NCBI GenBank assembly: GCA_003024985.2
Contig: PXIH01S0006792.1
Reading direction: 5' to 3' (one strand)
Source of the DNA: Euperipatoides rowelli
Lineage: Eukaryota > Onychophora > Udeonychophora > Euonychophora > Peripatopsidae
Length of the DNA stretch: 12,992 nucleotides
How positions within the stretch are numbered: position 1 is the stretch's first letter; every line of letters starts with the position of its first letter. The notes beneath the pieces are model-generated. The model did no database searches and was not told where the DNA came from. It saw only the letters and a list, made by a program, of their open reading frames with translations. The position numbers and the translations under genes are program-made. Below are positions 1-8,404 of this stretch, piece by piece.

Positions 1-195
1 AAATTAAACAAAAGTTGATGTCATTTTGGCCAATGTATCTAAATTAAAACCAAGTTAGTATCATTTTGGCCAATGTACCGAAATTAAACAAAAGTTGATA
101 TTTTGGCCAACATGCCGAAATTAAACAAAAGTTTATATCACTTTGACCAACGTATTGAAATTAAACAAAAATTGATGTCATTTTTTTATACCAAT
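1..195. repeat. 40-bp tandem satellite (about 4.5 copies)
   Basis: Units begin at 1, 41, 81, 118 and 158. Each starts AAATTAAA(A)CAAAAGTT and carries a TCATTTTGGCCAATGTA-type second half. Units 1, 2 and 4 are 40 bp. Unit 3 is 37 bp because of a short deletion, and unit 5 decays after about 25 bases into a T run. Units differ at several positions, so the array is not freshly expanded. The central TTGGCCAA is self-complementary. The array runs off the left edge, so its true size is unknown. A 61-codon ATG frame at 103-288 falls largely in this array and is judged spurious. Confidence 0.9.
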
Positions 196-391
196 ACTTT
201 TTTAAATATAAATAAATGGTACTCGCCACACTTGCAATTGCCCTGCTGTTTAATAAATGAAAACGATTCTCATTTTATACCATTTTAAGTTTGAATATAT
301 ATTTTAAATGATAAAATTCCAATGATAACTTAAATTTCTGGAGTGTCCTGAAAATCTCTATCTTTCCAACTTTGGCACGCGTTCCACCTAT

Positions 392-580
392 TTACCATCC
401 TTGATCAAGATACTGACCAGTGGCGCAACCATAGGTGTGACAAGGAATGCGTATGTTAATTATTTCGGAGCCGAGAACAGAGAATGAGCAATGTGTGACG
501 GATAACTGAGCGATCACATCGGAATTAAAAATATTTAATATTGCATATCTGTTTTTCAGAAACTTCCAATATGGCTGCCG
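392..580 (-). other. Possible minus-strand exon (unidentified)
   Basis: On the minus strand the frame is open for 62 codons, from 580 to the TAA at 394-392, with no start codon. The stop lies inside a good 5' splice site (GATG|GTAAAT, GT at 395-394). A plausible acceptor, preceded by a T-rich stretch, is GATCGCTCAG at about 515-506. Together they would define a 110-nt internal exon at 505-396. Its translation has mixed composition with spaced cysteines, for example INIRIPCHTYGCATGQYLDQ, resembling a small disulphide-rich secreted domain. No family is recognised. The plus strand is also open here for about 52 codons, so coding strand and reality are both uncertain. The base composition is less A+T-rich than the flanks. 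Confidence 0.25.
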
Positions 581-720
581 TCATCACAACAGACGAAAAA
601 CTATATAATTTGTTGTTGTTCTAAATAATTTTAAGTGATAACTAGATAACCCTGTGCAGAACATCTACACCCTAGGATGTTAAATGATGGCAATTAATAT
701 TTGCCTCCTCCACTCGTTTT

Positions 721-744
721 CCCCCCCCCCCCCCCCCCCCCCCC
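721..744. repeat. Homopolymer run of 24 C
   Basis: An uninterrupted C24 run follows CTCGTTTT. It is isolated in A+T-rich DNA. The length of such a tract is unstable and may be misassembled. The complementary strand is a G24 tract with quadruplex potential. Confidence 0.95.
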
Positions 745-1587
745 ACATTGATTTATAAATGATAAAATTCTAAAAGTTAAAACCCTATACTAATATTAGC
801 ATGAGTTATAGAATTTTAGTTAAAATTTTACTCAATACATGGCGCTAGTCAATTTCTGCTACACATATTCACGTACCTAAGGATTTTATATTAAGTGTAG
901 CACCTTTATTGATGTATATTATTACCATTCCAGATCCTTTGACATAGATCGTGAAATGTTTTTTTAAACCCACAAATAAAAAAAAACGGAACTAGTCATA
1001 AAAAGTGCCAATAATGTCGAAAATATAATTGGTAGCTGGTCAGAAATTTTCCCTTGAATTCCTAAACCAAATTAATTAATTTTAAAATTTTTCTACCTTT
1101 TGATTTTGAGGTCCTTTAAATAACTTAGTTTTTATTTTAAAGAAGTTGAGAACTCTTTAAAATAAATCTAAATCATATCGGAAATTCCTTTCCATTGATC
1201 TTGTGTGGTTAAAGTTGTGCAAGAATACTCTTTTTTTTTTTTAGTTTTGAAATAGAACAATTAGTAGGCCACAATAGTAAACTAGCTTTATATCTTATCA
1301 AACAAAGTATATTACAAGGCAGAAAATTCAGGGTTTTTTTTTAAGTGCGATATTTGAGTTGTTAATTGCCGCATTAAACATGGTGTTGTTTTATAACGTC
1401 ACTGGTCAAAAATGATTAAGGCATGAATACAAAAGACAAAAAAAGTTTATATTCATTCGAACCGAACCATTCCCTTCTCACTTAGACCTTAATTAATTTA
1501 AAGATGAATAAGAATTAAGAATTTGCACACTTAATTGTTGACCAGAATTCCAATGCAAACATTGGTGTCCATAATGTATTTTAATGA
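745..1587. other. A+T-rich stretch without recognisable genes
   Basis: Stops are frequent in all frames that were read. Several T or A runs occur, for example near 960, 1232 and 1335. A minus-strand GGTTCGAATGA near 1450-1460 resembles a tRNA B box but has no partner A box. Nothing else is supported. Confidence 0.6.
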
Positions 1588-1740
1588 ATTGTGGGTATTT
1601 CTATGAATCCCTATGTTTTTACTTATCGAAGTCAGAGCCTACTCTGATTAAATTAACATCTAAGAGCTTCATGCTCTGAGTTAACTAACAATCAACATTT
1701 CAAGGATTCAGAGCATGCTCTGATACTCGGATTATTCCGA
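1588..1740. repeat. Dispersed repeat, copy A (TCAGAG/CTCTGA palindrome family)
   Basis: This copy begins ATTGTGGGTATTTCT and continues with GAATCCCTATGTTTTT and GAAGTCAGAGCCTACTCTGAT. The same words appear in the same order at 6731-6801. A second shared block, GATTCAGAGC..., sits at about 1706-1738 here and at 6878-6910 in copy B. It contains repeated inverted words: TCAGAG..CTCTGA at about 1632-1647 and a perfect 16-bp palindrome, TCAGAGCATGCTCTGA, at 1708-1723. It is probably a decayed non-autonomous transposon. Its ends are not resolved. Confidence 0.65.
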
Positions 1741-2614
1741 AAAAATTAAACGGGTCAAACTAAGTCAGCTGTTTTTGAAAACTTGAGTTCGCTATGTACT
1801 TGATGTCACAGTTTATTATCATTTAAAGATTAAATTATTTTAAGAAAATTATTTTTTGAAATAATATTTCCATCAGAATTTAAAAAACGATTGTCCCATT
1901 TCAGTTTTAAATAACGCTACTGTAATTTTGTTGAAGAATAAAACTGTTAATAAAAATCATTTCATATTTTTAATTCCTACTTACGAGAAAACTAAATTTT
2001 TCTTAAAGTTATTTAACTTGTTTGAATATTTCTTAATAAAAGTTGCTCAGTGAGTTAAGTCTCACTTATACTTCTACGCAATGTTTATCCGCCGTGTAAA
2101 ATCGGATAACTTTTCGTAAGATCATGCTGTCGAGTATTGAATGTTGCCATTAATATATAGAGATCGTCACCTTTTAACTTTTAGATGCTTTCCAAGATCT
2201 AACGATAAAATATGAAGATCCCTAGAATTAGTGTAATAAATTCAGGGTTAAAGTTAGTTTTTATGTTTAGTTAGACGAGTAATGATTTTGTTTAACATTT
2301 TGTTATTGTTTAACGCTAATTGTATCAAGTCCTGTCTAAATGTAATTACGAACATGTTTAGGCTTATTTTTTTAACATGTGTTTCAAATTAATTTATTAT
2401 ACAACTTTTATTGGACACAAGAAATTTATTATAGAACTTACAATTATGATTTCTCAGAATAAGATCGAGTATAATTTAACGTTTTACTAGTATACTGAAA
2501 TTCACCAACATTTAACATGTAGGCTGTCAAAACCTTTCTTATGCTCAACATTTCTCTTAGGCTTTGACGGTGATGAAAATATTGAGTTCTGAACTTATGT
2601 TAAATTGTGGTAAC
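1741..2614. other. A+T-rich stretch with two small back-to-back hairpins
   Basis: There is no credible gene. Two adjacent short hairpins stand out: AGTGAG (2049-2054) pairs with CTCACT (2061-2066) across a 6-nt loop, and TTATCCG (2085-2091) pairs with CGGATAA (2103-2109) across an 11-nt loop. A 31-codon minus-strand open frame overlaps them and is within chance expectation. Confidence 0.55.
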
Positions 2615-2880
2615 CCATTTTGTTTTAATTAACCATTCTACACACTATGCTTTCGCTTGAGAATTCATTACTACTGAATGATTATGCAAGCCTCATGTTT
2701 ATGCCACCAGGTGGCACCACTTAACACATGTACATGACCAGGAATGATAGCCATTTTGTTTCAATTAACCATTCAACACACTGTGCCTTCACTTGAGGAT
2801 TCACGACTACTTAGTGATTGTATGACTTGTATATATGCAATCAGGTGGCACCACAGACACACACATGACTAGTAACACCA
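2615..2880. repeat. Tandem duplication, 136-bp unit, two copies
   Basis: Copy 1 (2615-2750) and copy 2 (2751-2880) both start CCATTTTGTTT(T/C)AATTAACC and follow the same order: CACACTRTGC, TTCRCTTGAG, ATTCA, a CAGGTGGCACCAC block, then an ACATGAC(C/T)AG tail. Copies differ by many substitutions and small indels, so the duplication is old. A third start (ACACCATTT at about 2875) may be a remnant. Neither copy is open in any frame for a useful length, so a non-coding origin is likely. Confidence 0.85.
2704..2718 (+). promoter_or_regulatory. CTCF-like motif in copy 1 of the duplication
   Basis: CCACCAGGTGGCACC fits the CTCF core consensus CCASYAGRKGGCRSY at every position. Its centre is also the near-palindrome GCCACCAGGTGGC. 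The corresponding site in copy 2 (2838-2852) has lost two positions. CTCF is conserved in most bilaterians, but a 15-bp match alone does not show binding. Confidence 0.35.
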
Positions 2881-3295
2881 TTTAAAACTTTTTGATTACC
2901 TCTTTTAATGACACTGGCCCAAAAATTCTGTAATGTACAGTTAAATTATTAATGTTTGAAGTTGTAACGGTGTTTTATGTGCATGCTTTATATTTATCTC
3001 TGGTTTATGTGTGTATAAATAACTATTCTATTATTGAATTTTTGGTAGCTCACTGGGAAAAGATATGACAGTTTAGGGCCCTCATTTCCAGTAAGCTCTG
3101 AAGTTGTTGTTTTTTTTATTCATTACAACCCCATATCCAAAATAGATAGAATTTGAAAGGCTAAGTCAAGCTAAGTTATTCTTTAACAAATTGTCATTTA
3201 GAATTTGCAGATACTTTCACTATTCTTTATTTTCTAAAATTTGAGTGTAATGTATCAAAGTTCATAATATATGAGGAATATTATAATATTAATGC
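2881..3295. other. A+T-rich spacer
   Basis: No gene, repeat or structured element is supported between the tandem duplication and the hAT-type element. A T-rich patch lies near 3110. Confidence 0.6.
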
Positions 3296-3630
3296 TATTC
3301 ATTCGGTGCCGTAACTAGGGGGGTGTCATCAGTGCTGCCGCACCGGGCGCAATCCTAAAGGAGGGCGTAGCCACGCTGCAAATACGCTTAAAAACTCGGT
3401 CAAAAAAAAATCAAAACACAGGGCACAGATGTGGAGGTTGGTTAATATTTTTTTTAGATTTTAAAGTATTAAAGGAGTATATTATGGAGCAATAATAAAG
3501 CATAGTTTATTACATAAAGAAAATAGACTATGGGGAGGGGAGGTAAAATGGTTAACTATGGGGAAGGGGGGGCGTAAATGGTTAACTCGCACTGGGTGCA
3601 ACATGAGCTAGTTACGGCACTGTATTCATG
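3296..3630. mobile_element. Non-autonomous hAT-type element (MITE) with 8-bp target duplications
   Basis: The element spans 3304-3622 (319 bp). The left end CGGTGCCGTAACTAG and the right end CTAGTTACGGCACTG are reverse complements except for one base, giving a 15-bp TIR of the form CAGTGCCGTAACTAG. The flanks are TATTCATT (3296-3303) and TATTCATG (3623-3630), an 8-bp duplication with one mismatch. A CAGTG terminus with an 8-bp duplication is characteristic of the hAT superfamily. Inside are a G+C-richer left part (CACCGGGCGC) and a short tandem repeat of about 28-30 bp starting ACTATGGGGA (3527-3584). No transposase is encoded, so mobilisation would have required an enzyme in trans. Confidence 0.88.
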
Positions 3631-3671
3631 TATACATCACTAAAAATAATAGTGTAGAATGACCATCAAGT

Positions 3672-3854
3672 GAGAATACACACTTATTCATTCATTCAAC
3701 GGAAAAAAGGAGAGGCGCCCTACAGGAATGGAAAAAGTGGCCAAAGGAAGTAAACCTTTCGGTAGACAAGCTGCTTCTTCCGAATTTCTAACTATTCAGT
3801 TACAGAAAGAAAAAGATGATAGCCCTACCAGTAGGTTCAGAGGTAGACCTCAAT
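3672..3854 (+). pseudogene. Possible decayed transposase N-terminus (tentative)
   Basis: A 60-codon frame is open on the plus strand, from just after a TGA to the TAG at about 3854. Its internal ATG is at 3729 and its translation is lysine- and arginine-rich and hydrophilic. The overlapping frame reads KRRGALQEWKKWPKEVN near 3708-3760, which resembles the basic N-terminal stretch of ZBED/hAT-like transposases. A frameshift near 3785 would join the two. About 15 bases later comes a G-rich/C-rich patch of the kind found inside hAT elements. The assignment rests on composition and the neighbouring hAT MITE. It could be chance. Confidence 0.2.
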
Positions 3855-3860
3855 AGGTAA

Positions 3861-5837
3861 GGGGTGAGAAAGCATCCCCCTAAATTTTTAGTAATTTGTA
3901 CAATATTTTGATTAAAATTGAAAGGTCAAATTAAAAAAATCAAATAAACGTTTCATTCTACAGTTCCATTGAAAAAAATATCAAAAAGGAAGTATTAATC
4001 ACAACTACAATAAAAATAATTTTGAATTAAATTTAAAATCTGAAGATAATTCAACCAAACTCATTAATAAATAAAGAAATAAAAGTTTTGGGTGTTTGTT
4101 TTTTTTTTTACAGTTAAAATTTAAAACTATTTTGATGGTTATTATTTCAAATAATCACTGCTTAAATTGAACAATGGTAGTAATGTAATTAAATTCGTTT
4201 ATTTTAAATAAACTCCTAAATTGATAACTGCTCATACTTTTTTTCCCATTCTATTTTTTATGTAAGCTAATATATTTTTTTGTTCAACCTTTCATTTCCT
4301 TCGGCTCAAATAAAAATCTTCGGCTAGCCAAACTACGGCACTTTTTTCATATGTAGTGCCCTTGTTCAGTGCCATGCTATCAAAATTGAGACAGTAGTTA
4401 TAAATAATTGTAAAATAAAGAGAGAGAAAAAAACTAAATTGTTTTCTCTGTATGACAGCGTAAATAACTTCAATCTGTACATGCCTTTTTTTTAATTTAA
4501 CTTAATAAAATATATAGGCTATTAATTTCATAATTTTAATTGTATTTGGGCTGGGAAGTTACTAAGTACATAACTTAAAGTAACATTCTCACAATATAAA
4601 CACGATATTAGATAAAACGTAAAACACTGAAATATTTTGGCACAATCAAGATCTATGTCTGCCTAGCAAACGTTGGTGCCATCATTTAATCCACAAACGG
4701 CAGTTATTGCTAAATGGTTAGGATGGCGGAAGTTGTGTAAAACCATAAATTTATAACAAAAACGATCAATCAAGTTTATTCCATTACTTGATTATCCTCA
4801 ACGTTGGCATTGTTGTTCATTATCTAATCAGAGATATCCTTTTTTTTTTTCCAAAGCTGGTTCAAAAAGTTAGTCCAAAATCTAGTGGTATGTAGAGAAC
4901 AGTGTCATTCCCTGACCTCTTTCCTGGTGGCGACTATTGCGCTATTCTAGTATTCTTATATACACTGCTAAAGATTTAAATCTCTGAGTTTTCAGGCTTA
5001 TAACTTAGAAACCCATAAGCTAGTCAGATGTCTAAAATCATCATCAAAGTGAGATGAAATATGAACTTTGATAAGGGCTTCAATTTATTTTGGGTGATAC
5101 CAAATCTAAGTGTGATGTAAACTATTAACATCATCAAAATAATCTTAATCTTAAAAACTTTAATGTAATCCAGACAGAGAGCAAAAGTATTTATTAATTT
5201 TAGCTTTAAATATACAGTGAAGCTTGTATAAAACAGAACGGTTGGGACCAACAAATTTTAACAAGTTTCCATTTTAGATATTTAAAACAATGGGAAAGGG
5301 GGGGGGGGAGAATATTTTTTTTATCTTTTTTTAAGAAGGAACAAGAAGAGCAGACACTTAGCAGTGAAGGTCCCTAATCCAAACTATCTGTTATGAACTT
5401 TTAATTGTTTTATTAAATTATAAGTATTTATCTAAAAGAAGATCTACCAAGAATACACAACCAAAAGAGTTTATGAATAATCTTTAAGTTATTATATTAG
5501 CATTATTATTGCATAGTATTAATTATTGAACACTCTCTCTTACTATCCTTAATCCATGGAAATTATGTGAACGTTAAAGATTTAGTCAATTTAAAAGAAA
5601 AACCGCAAAAGAATACTGCAATTCCATTATTTATACTTACCGGTATTTGTTTTAAGCGAAATCTCATTTTCAGATCCGTTTTTCTTTGATGACAAACCAT
5701 TAGTAATGCAAGGGTGTTCAATAAATAAAAACTTTACAACAATAATAATACCGGTAACTTAATAATCATTATTATATTTATTATTATATGTGAGTAACGA
5801 TTTGAAGTAACAGGAATACCACACATATCTCACACTT
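3861..5837. other. Long A+T-rich gene-free stretch with minor motifs
   Basis: No gene is supported. A GCTAGCCAAACTACGGCACT sequence at about 4323-4342 resembles the right end of the upstream hAT element but has no left partner. A T11 tract followed by CCAAAG (about 4840-4856) precedes a 40-codon plus-strand open frame (4828-4947), within chance expectation. A run of 11 G lies at 5298-5308. An ATAATAAT...ATTATTAT inverted microsatellite pair at about 5740-5788 surrounds TACCGGTA. The 76-codon minus frame at 5024-5254 is low-complexity and not considered a gene. Confidence 0.6.
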
Positions 5838-6198
5838 ACAGTAAATATACATTTGTGTATTGAAGGGAAATACAATAAATGATGCATGGCTTAGATATAC
5901 AATAGTTTAGCTACATTGTGAAAACATCTTACTTTGAATGCTGTCCGTACATTTTAAGAAATGACAATTATTTGTAATTATTCTGTAAATAATTATTCTT
6001 TAAATATTTTATTTGTTGATTTTATTTCAACACTATCCTATTTCATTTTCATTTGTAGACAATGTTTTGTTTTCCTGATGACTAGGTTATAAACCCCAAG
6101 AAAGGTGACTTGCCAATGTATCTAAAACTATTGTATGTGTAAGTCACACATCATTTATGGATAATCTGCCTTCGATACAATAAATGTATATTTACTCT
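5838..6198. mobile_element. Foldback (long inverted repeat) element, 361 bp
   Basis: The left arm (5838-5918) and right arm (6114-6198) are inverted copies about 81-85 bp long. Shared words read on the left strand include GTAAATATACATTTG, ATAAATGATG, ACAATAGTTT and TACATTG, with scattered mismatches and small indels. The central part (5919-6113) is A+T-rich and carries the block duplicated at 7150-7206. Outside the arms similarity stops abruptly. No target duplication is obvious and no protein is encoded. It could fold into a long imperfect hairpin if transcribed. Confidence 0.75.
6026..6083 (+). repeat. Dispersed block, copy 1 (second copy at 7150-7206)
   Basis: This segment and 7150-7206 align over about 58 bases with roughly seven differences. 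Shared words include TTTGTAGACAAT and CCTGATGACT. Copy 1 lies in the loop of the foldback element. Copy 2 lacks the foldback arms, so either a shorter source was copied or the arms were lost. Confidence 0.75.
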
Positions 6199-6937
6199 AA
6201 GGCTACGTTTTTTAAAAATCTCCGAGCACGATCTCTGACAAATTGTGTACGTTATGGAGAACTAACAGAATATAAACAGAGAAGACAGAGGCCGAGATTA
6301 TTAAAATATGCTAACAGAGAAATAAAAGATGGAAATGAAATGAGAAAAATTGTACAGTAAAAAAAAAGCTGTTAAAAGCCTAAATTTGGCTAAATATCGC
6401 CTGAAGGTGCTTTTAAAGGTCTAATGTCAGACAGAAAAAAAAACATGTCCGTGGCAGCATTCATACATGTGATGTCTGGGTTATCCATGCTTGCTATCTG
6501 TGCAGACGGTAGCTATTGTTATCTCATTGGAAACAATTCATTTTTCAGCATTTAAAAAATAGTCATCGCCATTGTAAAAGATTTTGTGTAGTCAAAATAA
6601 GAAAATTATGGAGAGGAAGTAGCCTACTACCTAGAAATAATAGACCAGTTACATCATATTTGACACATGTTACACGTAAATTTCAATAAAGTTTATTTTC
6701 CTCCATTTTGGATTTTGATTGTTACAATGCATTGTGGGTACTTCTCCCAAGTTTTCCGAATCCCAATGTTTTTTCTTGGAGAAGTCAGAGACTTCTCTGA
6801 TAGTTCTCCGAGTTCGTCAGAGATTATTAAAATCCGCAAAAGAGAATCTCCGACTTTTTTTAAATACGACTTCTCCAGATTCAGAGCTTCTCTTATAGTT
6901 CTCCGAGAAATTGGAGATTTTTAAAAATGCAGCCTAA
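6198..6937. mobile_element. TIR-bounded unit abutting the foldback element (putative)
   Basis: The left end (6198-6226) reads TAAGGCTACGTTTTTTAAAA then ATCTCCGAG. The right end (6911-6937), read on the opposite strand, is TTAGGCTGCATTTTTAAAAA then TCTCC. They form terminal inverted repeats of about 25 bp with a few mismatches. Inside the right half lies copy B of the TCAGAG/CTCTGA repeat. No target duplication was found, so exact ends and superfamily are open. Its left end starts exactly where the foldback element stops, suggesting a nested or composite structure. Confidence 0.5.
6731..6920. repeat. Dispersed repeat, copy B, with internal tandem duplication
   Basis: This copy shares ATTGTGGGTA, GAATCCC, ATGTTTTT and GAAGTCAGAG..CTCTGAT with copy A at 1588-1740, in the same order. 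It also contains an internal duplication of about 36 bp: 6775-6812 and 6871-6906 share CAGAG.CTTCTCT.ATAG and TTCTCCGAG. CAATGCATTG at 6725-6734 is a perfect 10-bp palindrome at its left edge. An 85-codon frame at 6667-6924 is a by-product of this repeat: its translation is serine-, arginine- and phenylalanine-rich and follows the duplicated nucleotide words. Confidence 0.65.
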
Positions 6938-6970
6938 GCGTGAGATCTGTGTTGCTGTTTCTTCAAATAA

Positions 6971-6998
6971 CTATTATTATTATTATTGCTATTATTAA
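6971..6998. repeat. (ATT)n microsatellite
   Basis: An interrupted trinucleotide run, TATTATTATTATTATTGCTATTATTA. A second A/T-only patch follows near 7032-7055. Confidence 0.85.
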
Positions 6999-7149
6999 TA
7001 TGACGTTTTTAAATAATTGTAATGTATTGTCTATTATTATTATAATTATTAATATAAACAATTCATTATACGAAATAAAAGTGAACCCATAAATAAAAAT
7101 AATAAATACTGAAATATAATGTATTCATAATTGTTATTTTTCCAATTCT

Positions 7150-7206
7150 TTCAGCACTAATTATTTCATTATCATTTGTAGACAATATTTTGTTCCCCTG
7201 ATGACT
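7150..7206 (+). repeat. Dispersed block, copy 2
   Basis: This is homologous to 6026-6083 in the loop of the foldback element (TTTGTAGACAAT, CCTGATGACT). The sequence after CTGATGACT differs completely between the copies. The 76-codon minus-strand frame at 7066-7296 overlaps it and is not considered a gene. Confidence 0.7.
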
Positions 7207-7288
7207 GAGCTGACAGACTTTCCGTTTCTGTGCTGTGCTCCGGCTTACACAATGACTATACTTTCTGCCGGGACTCCCCAAAAATTTT

Positions 7289-7318
7289 CTGTTCAAGGCA
7301 AGATTCTATTTTGAACAG
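7289..7318. other. Perfect 8-bp stem-loop
   Basis: CTGTTCAA (7289-7296) pairs with TTGAACAG (7311-7318) across a 14-nt loop. A second small inverted pair, GTTC/GAAC, follows at about 7321-7333. No function is assigned. Confidence 0.5.
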
Positions 7319-7380
7319 AGTTCGTTTTGAACAAGTTTTACTGTATATAATGTTTTTTAATTTTTACAAATAGATTTTTT

Positions 7381-7392
7381 TTTATTTTTATT
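7381..7392 (-). promoter_or_regulatory. Tandem poly(A) signals on the minus strand
   Basis: TTTATT occurs twice back to back on the plus strand (7381-7386 and 7387-7392), giving two AATAAA hexamers on the minus strand. They lie about 130 nt downstream of the last stop of the minus-strand reading frame at 7523-7981, a typical place for 3' end formation. In A+T-rich DNA such hexamers are common, so the position is the main support. Confidence 0.35.
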
Positions 7393-7522
7393 AATTGTCT
7401 TTGAAATTCAATAATTAAAAAAAAAAATTAAAAATACAGTAAATGTCCAATTCCTTTGGAGATGTCAAAATAAAACTTAAAGTGGAAAGAGAAACATTAG
7501 CATACAGTAAATAACATATTTT

Positions 7523-7981
7523 TTATATACAGTAACTAACAGTAAATTCTACAGGAATATCAAAATTTAATTTATCAAAATTCCATTTATAAAGGGCTCG
7601 GCCATGAAAGATATCCATAATTCCAACAAGAAGAATAACGTCTCCTCTCATCTTCCCAGTGTCACAAACATCCAGGCTAATATAAACTACTTAAGGTCTG
7701 AACTCTTCAAAGTCTGTTACCCCTATCCCCTTCACAATACATTTTTGCACACAAAATGTCCAAACAGTTATCTTATATAAATTTGACAAGTTCAAGCTTT
7801 CCAAGCAGACCTTTATAGAAAGCTTTCCACACAAATTTTGACAGTTTATACAAAGTTCAATACTGGATGCTTTTATTTCAAACTGAGGCTTTAAATGACA
7901 GTTCCTATGAAGACTTAGACAACAGTGATCAATTTTGACATAAAAGTGGCATATCTTTGAAAGAATAAAAAAAAAAACATT
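7523..7981 (-). pseudogene. Cysteine-rich reading frame with one internal stop (3' exon or recent pseudogene)
   Basis: On the minus strand one frame is open for 96 codons (7981-7694), meets a single TAA (7693-7691), then stays open for 55 more codons (7690-7526) to a TAA at 7525-7523. There is no in-frame ATG in the first part. A strong acceptor, a T13 tract followed by ATTCTTTCAAAG, ends at 7955, so an exon could start at 7954. The translation looks protein-like on both sides of the stop. It has about 12 cysteines and alternating hydrophobic residues, for example VWTFCVQKC before the stop, then SLDVCDTGKMRGDV and KWNFDKLNFDIPVEF after it. This suggests a secreted beta-rich domain. No family is recognised. 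Two AATAAA signals follow. The stop could mark a pseudogene, a sequence error, or the true C-terminus with a chance-open 3' UTR. A 58-codon plus-strand frame from the ATG at 7605 is antisense to it. Confidence 0.4.
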
Positions 7982-8404
7982 TCAGCTCTCTTTCAAAATC
8001 AAAACGCTGAAGAAAGTGATACTTTTGTGTTGTTTTTTTAATAAAATTTTCACTTAGAATGATAAAGTTATTAAAGACAGTTTACAAGGAATATTTTCTG
8101 TTAGAAAACAATATATAAACATAAGGGAGAAAATGAATCAATAACGTTGAAAAGAGAAAACAAGAAAAAGAAATTAAAAAAAAAAGTATTACATTTGTAA
8201 ATGAAATAGAATCTGTGAATAAAGAAGGTTGAGGAGGTTGTGGGTCATTAGTCAATCAGGACTGATAGATTTTAAAATCCTTAAATCAGGAAAAAATAAA
8301 AGCATATTAAAAAATACATTGTTAAAAACATAATACCGGTATTAATATATTCCTTGAACAAATTATATTTTGGAGATATAAGGCTGGTACACAGTGATAA
8401 GTTT
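7982..8404. other. A+T-rich stretch with a 14-bp palindrome
   Basis: No gene is supported. TAATACCGGTATTA at 8331-8344 is a perfect palindrome. The shorter word TACCGGTA also occurs near 5638 and 5749. If the minus-strand frame at 7523-7981 is a 3' exon, this would be its upstream intron, but no convincing donor was found. Confidence 0.5.

Noticed and set aside
103-288. 61-codon plus-strand ATG frame
   Set aside because: It lies mostly inside the 40-bp satellite and has an A+T-driven composition with no recognisable motif.
419-440. CAGTGGCGCAACCATAGG, resembling a hAT left terminus
   Set aside because: No inverted partner or 8-bp duplication could be found within the window.
1440-1470. tRNA B-box-like word on the minus strand (GGTTCGAATGA), possible SINE head
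   Set aside because: No A box at the expected distance, no cloverleaf, and no A-rich tail or target duplication.
4828-4947. 40-codon plus-strand frame after a T11...CCAAAG acceptor-like tract
   Set aside because: The length is within chance for this composition, and no donor or poly(A) context supports it.
5024-5254. 76-codon minus-strand ATG frame
   Set aside because: The translation is rich in leucine, isoleucine, lysine and phenylalanine, as expected from A+T-rich DNA. No conserved pattern, splice context or repeat homology was seen.
6074-6104. Hammerhead-ribozyme-like core: CTGATGA, small hairpin, then GAAA
   Set aside because: Stem III and the required UH cleavage position cannot be formed downstream, and the second copy at 7200 lacks the GAAA half, so the match is probably fortuitous.
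6414-6530. Minus-strand 40-codon open frame ending LKAPSGDI
   Set aside because: It is short, lies inside the TIR-bounded unit, and has no splice context. Probably chance or transposon remnant.
6667-6924. 85-codon plus-strand ATG frame
   Set aside because: It is produced by the duplicated CTTCTC/CTCCGAG words of dispersed repeat copy B.
7066-7296. 76-codon minus-strand ATG frame
   Set aside because: It overlaps dispersed block copy 2 and an A/T microsatellite. The translation has no domain-like character.
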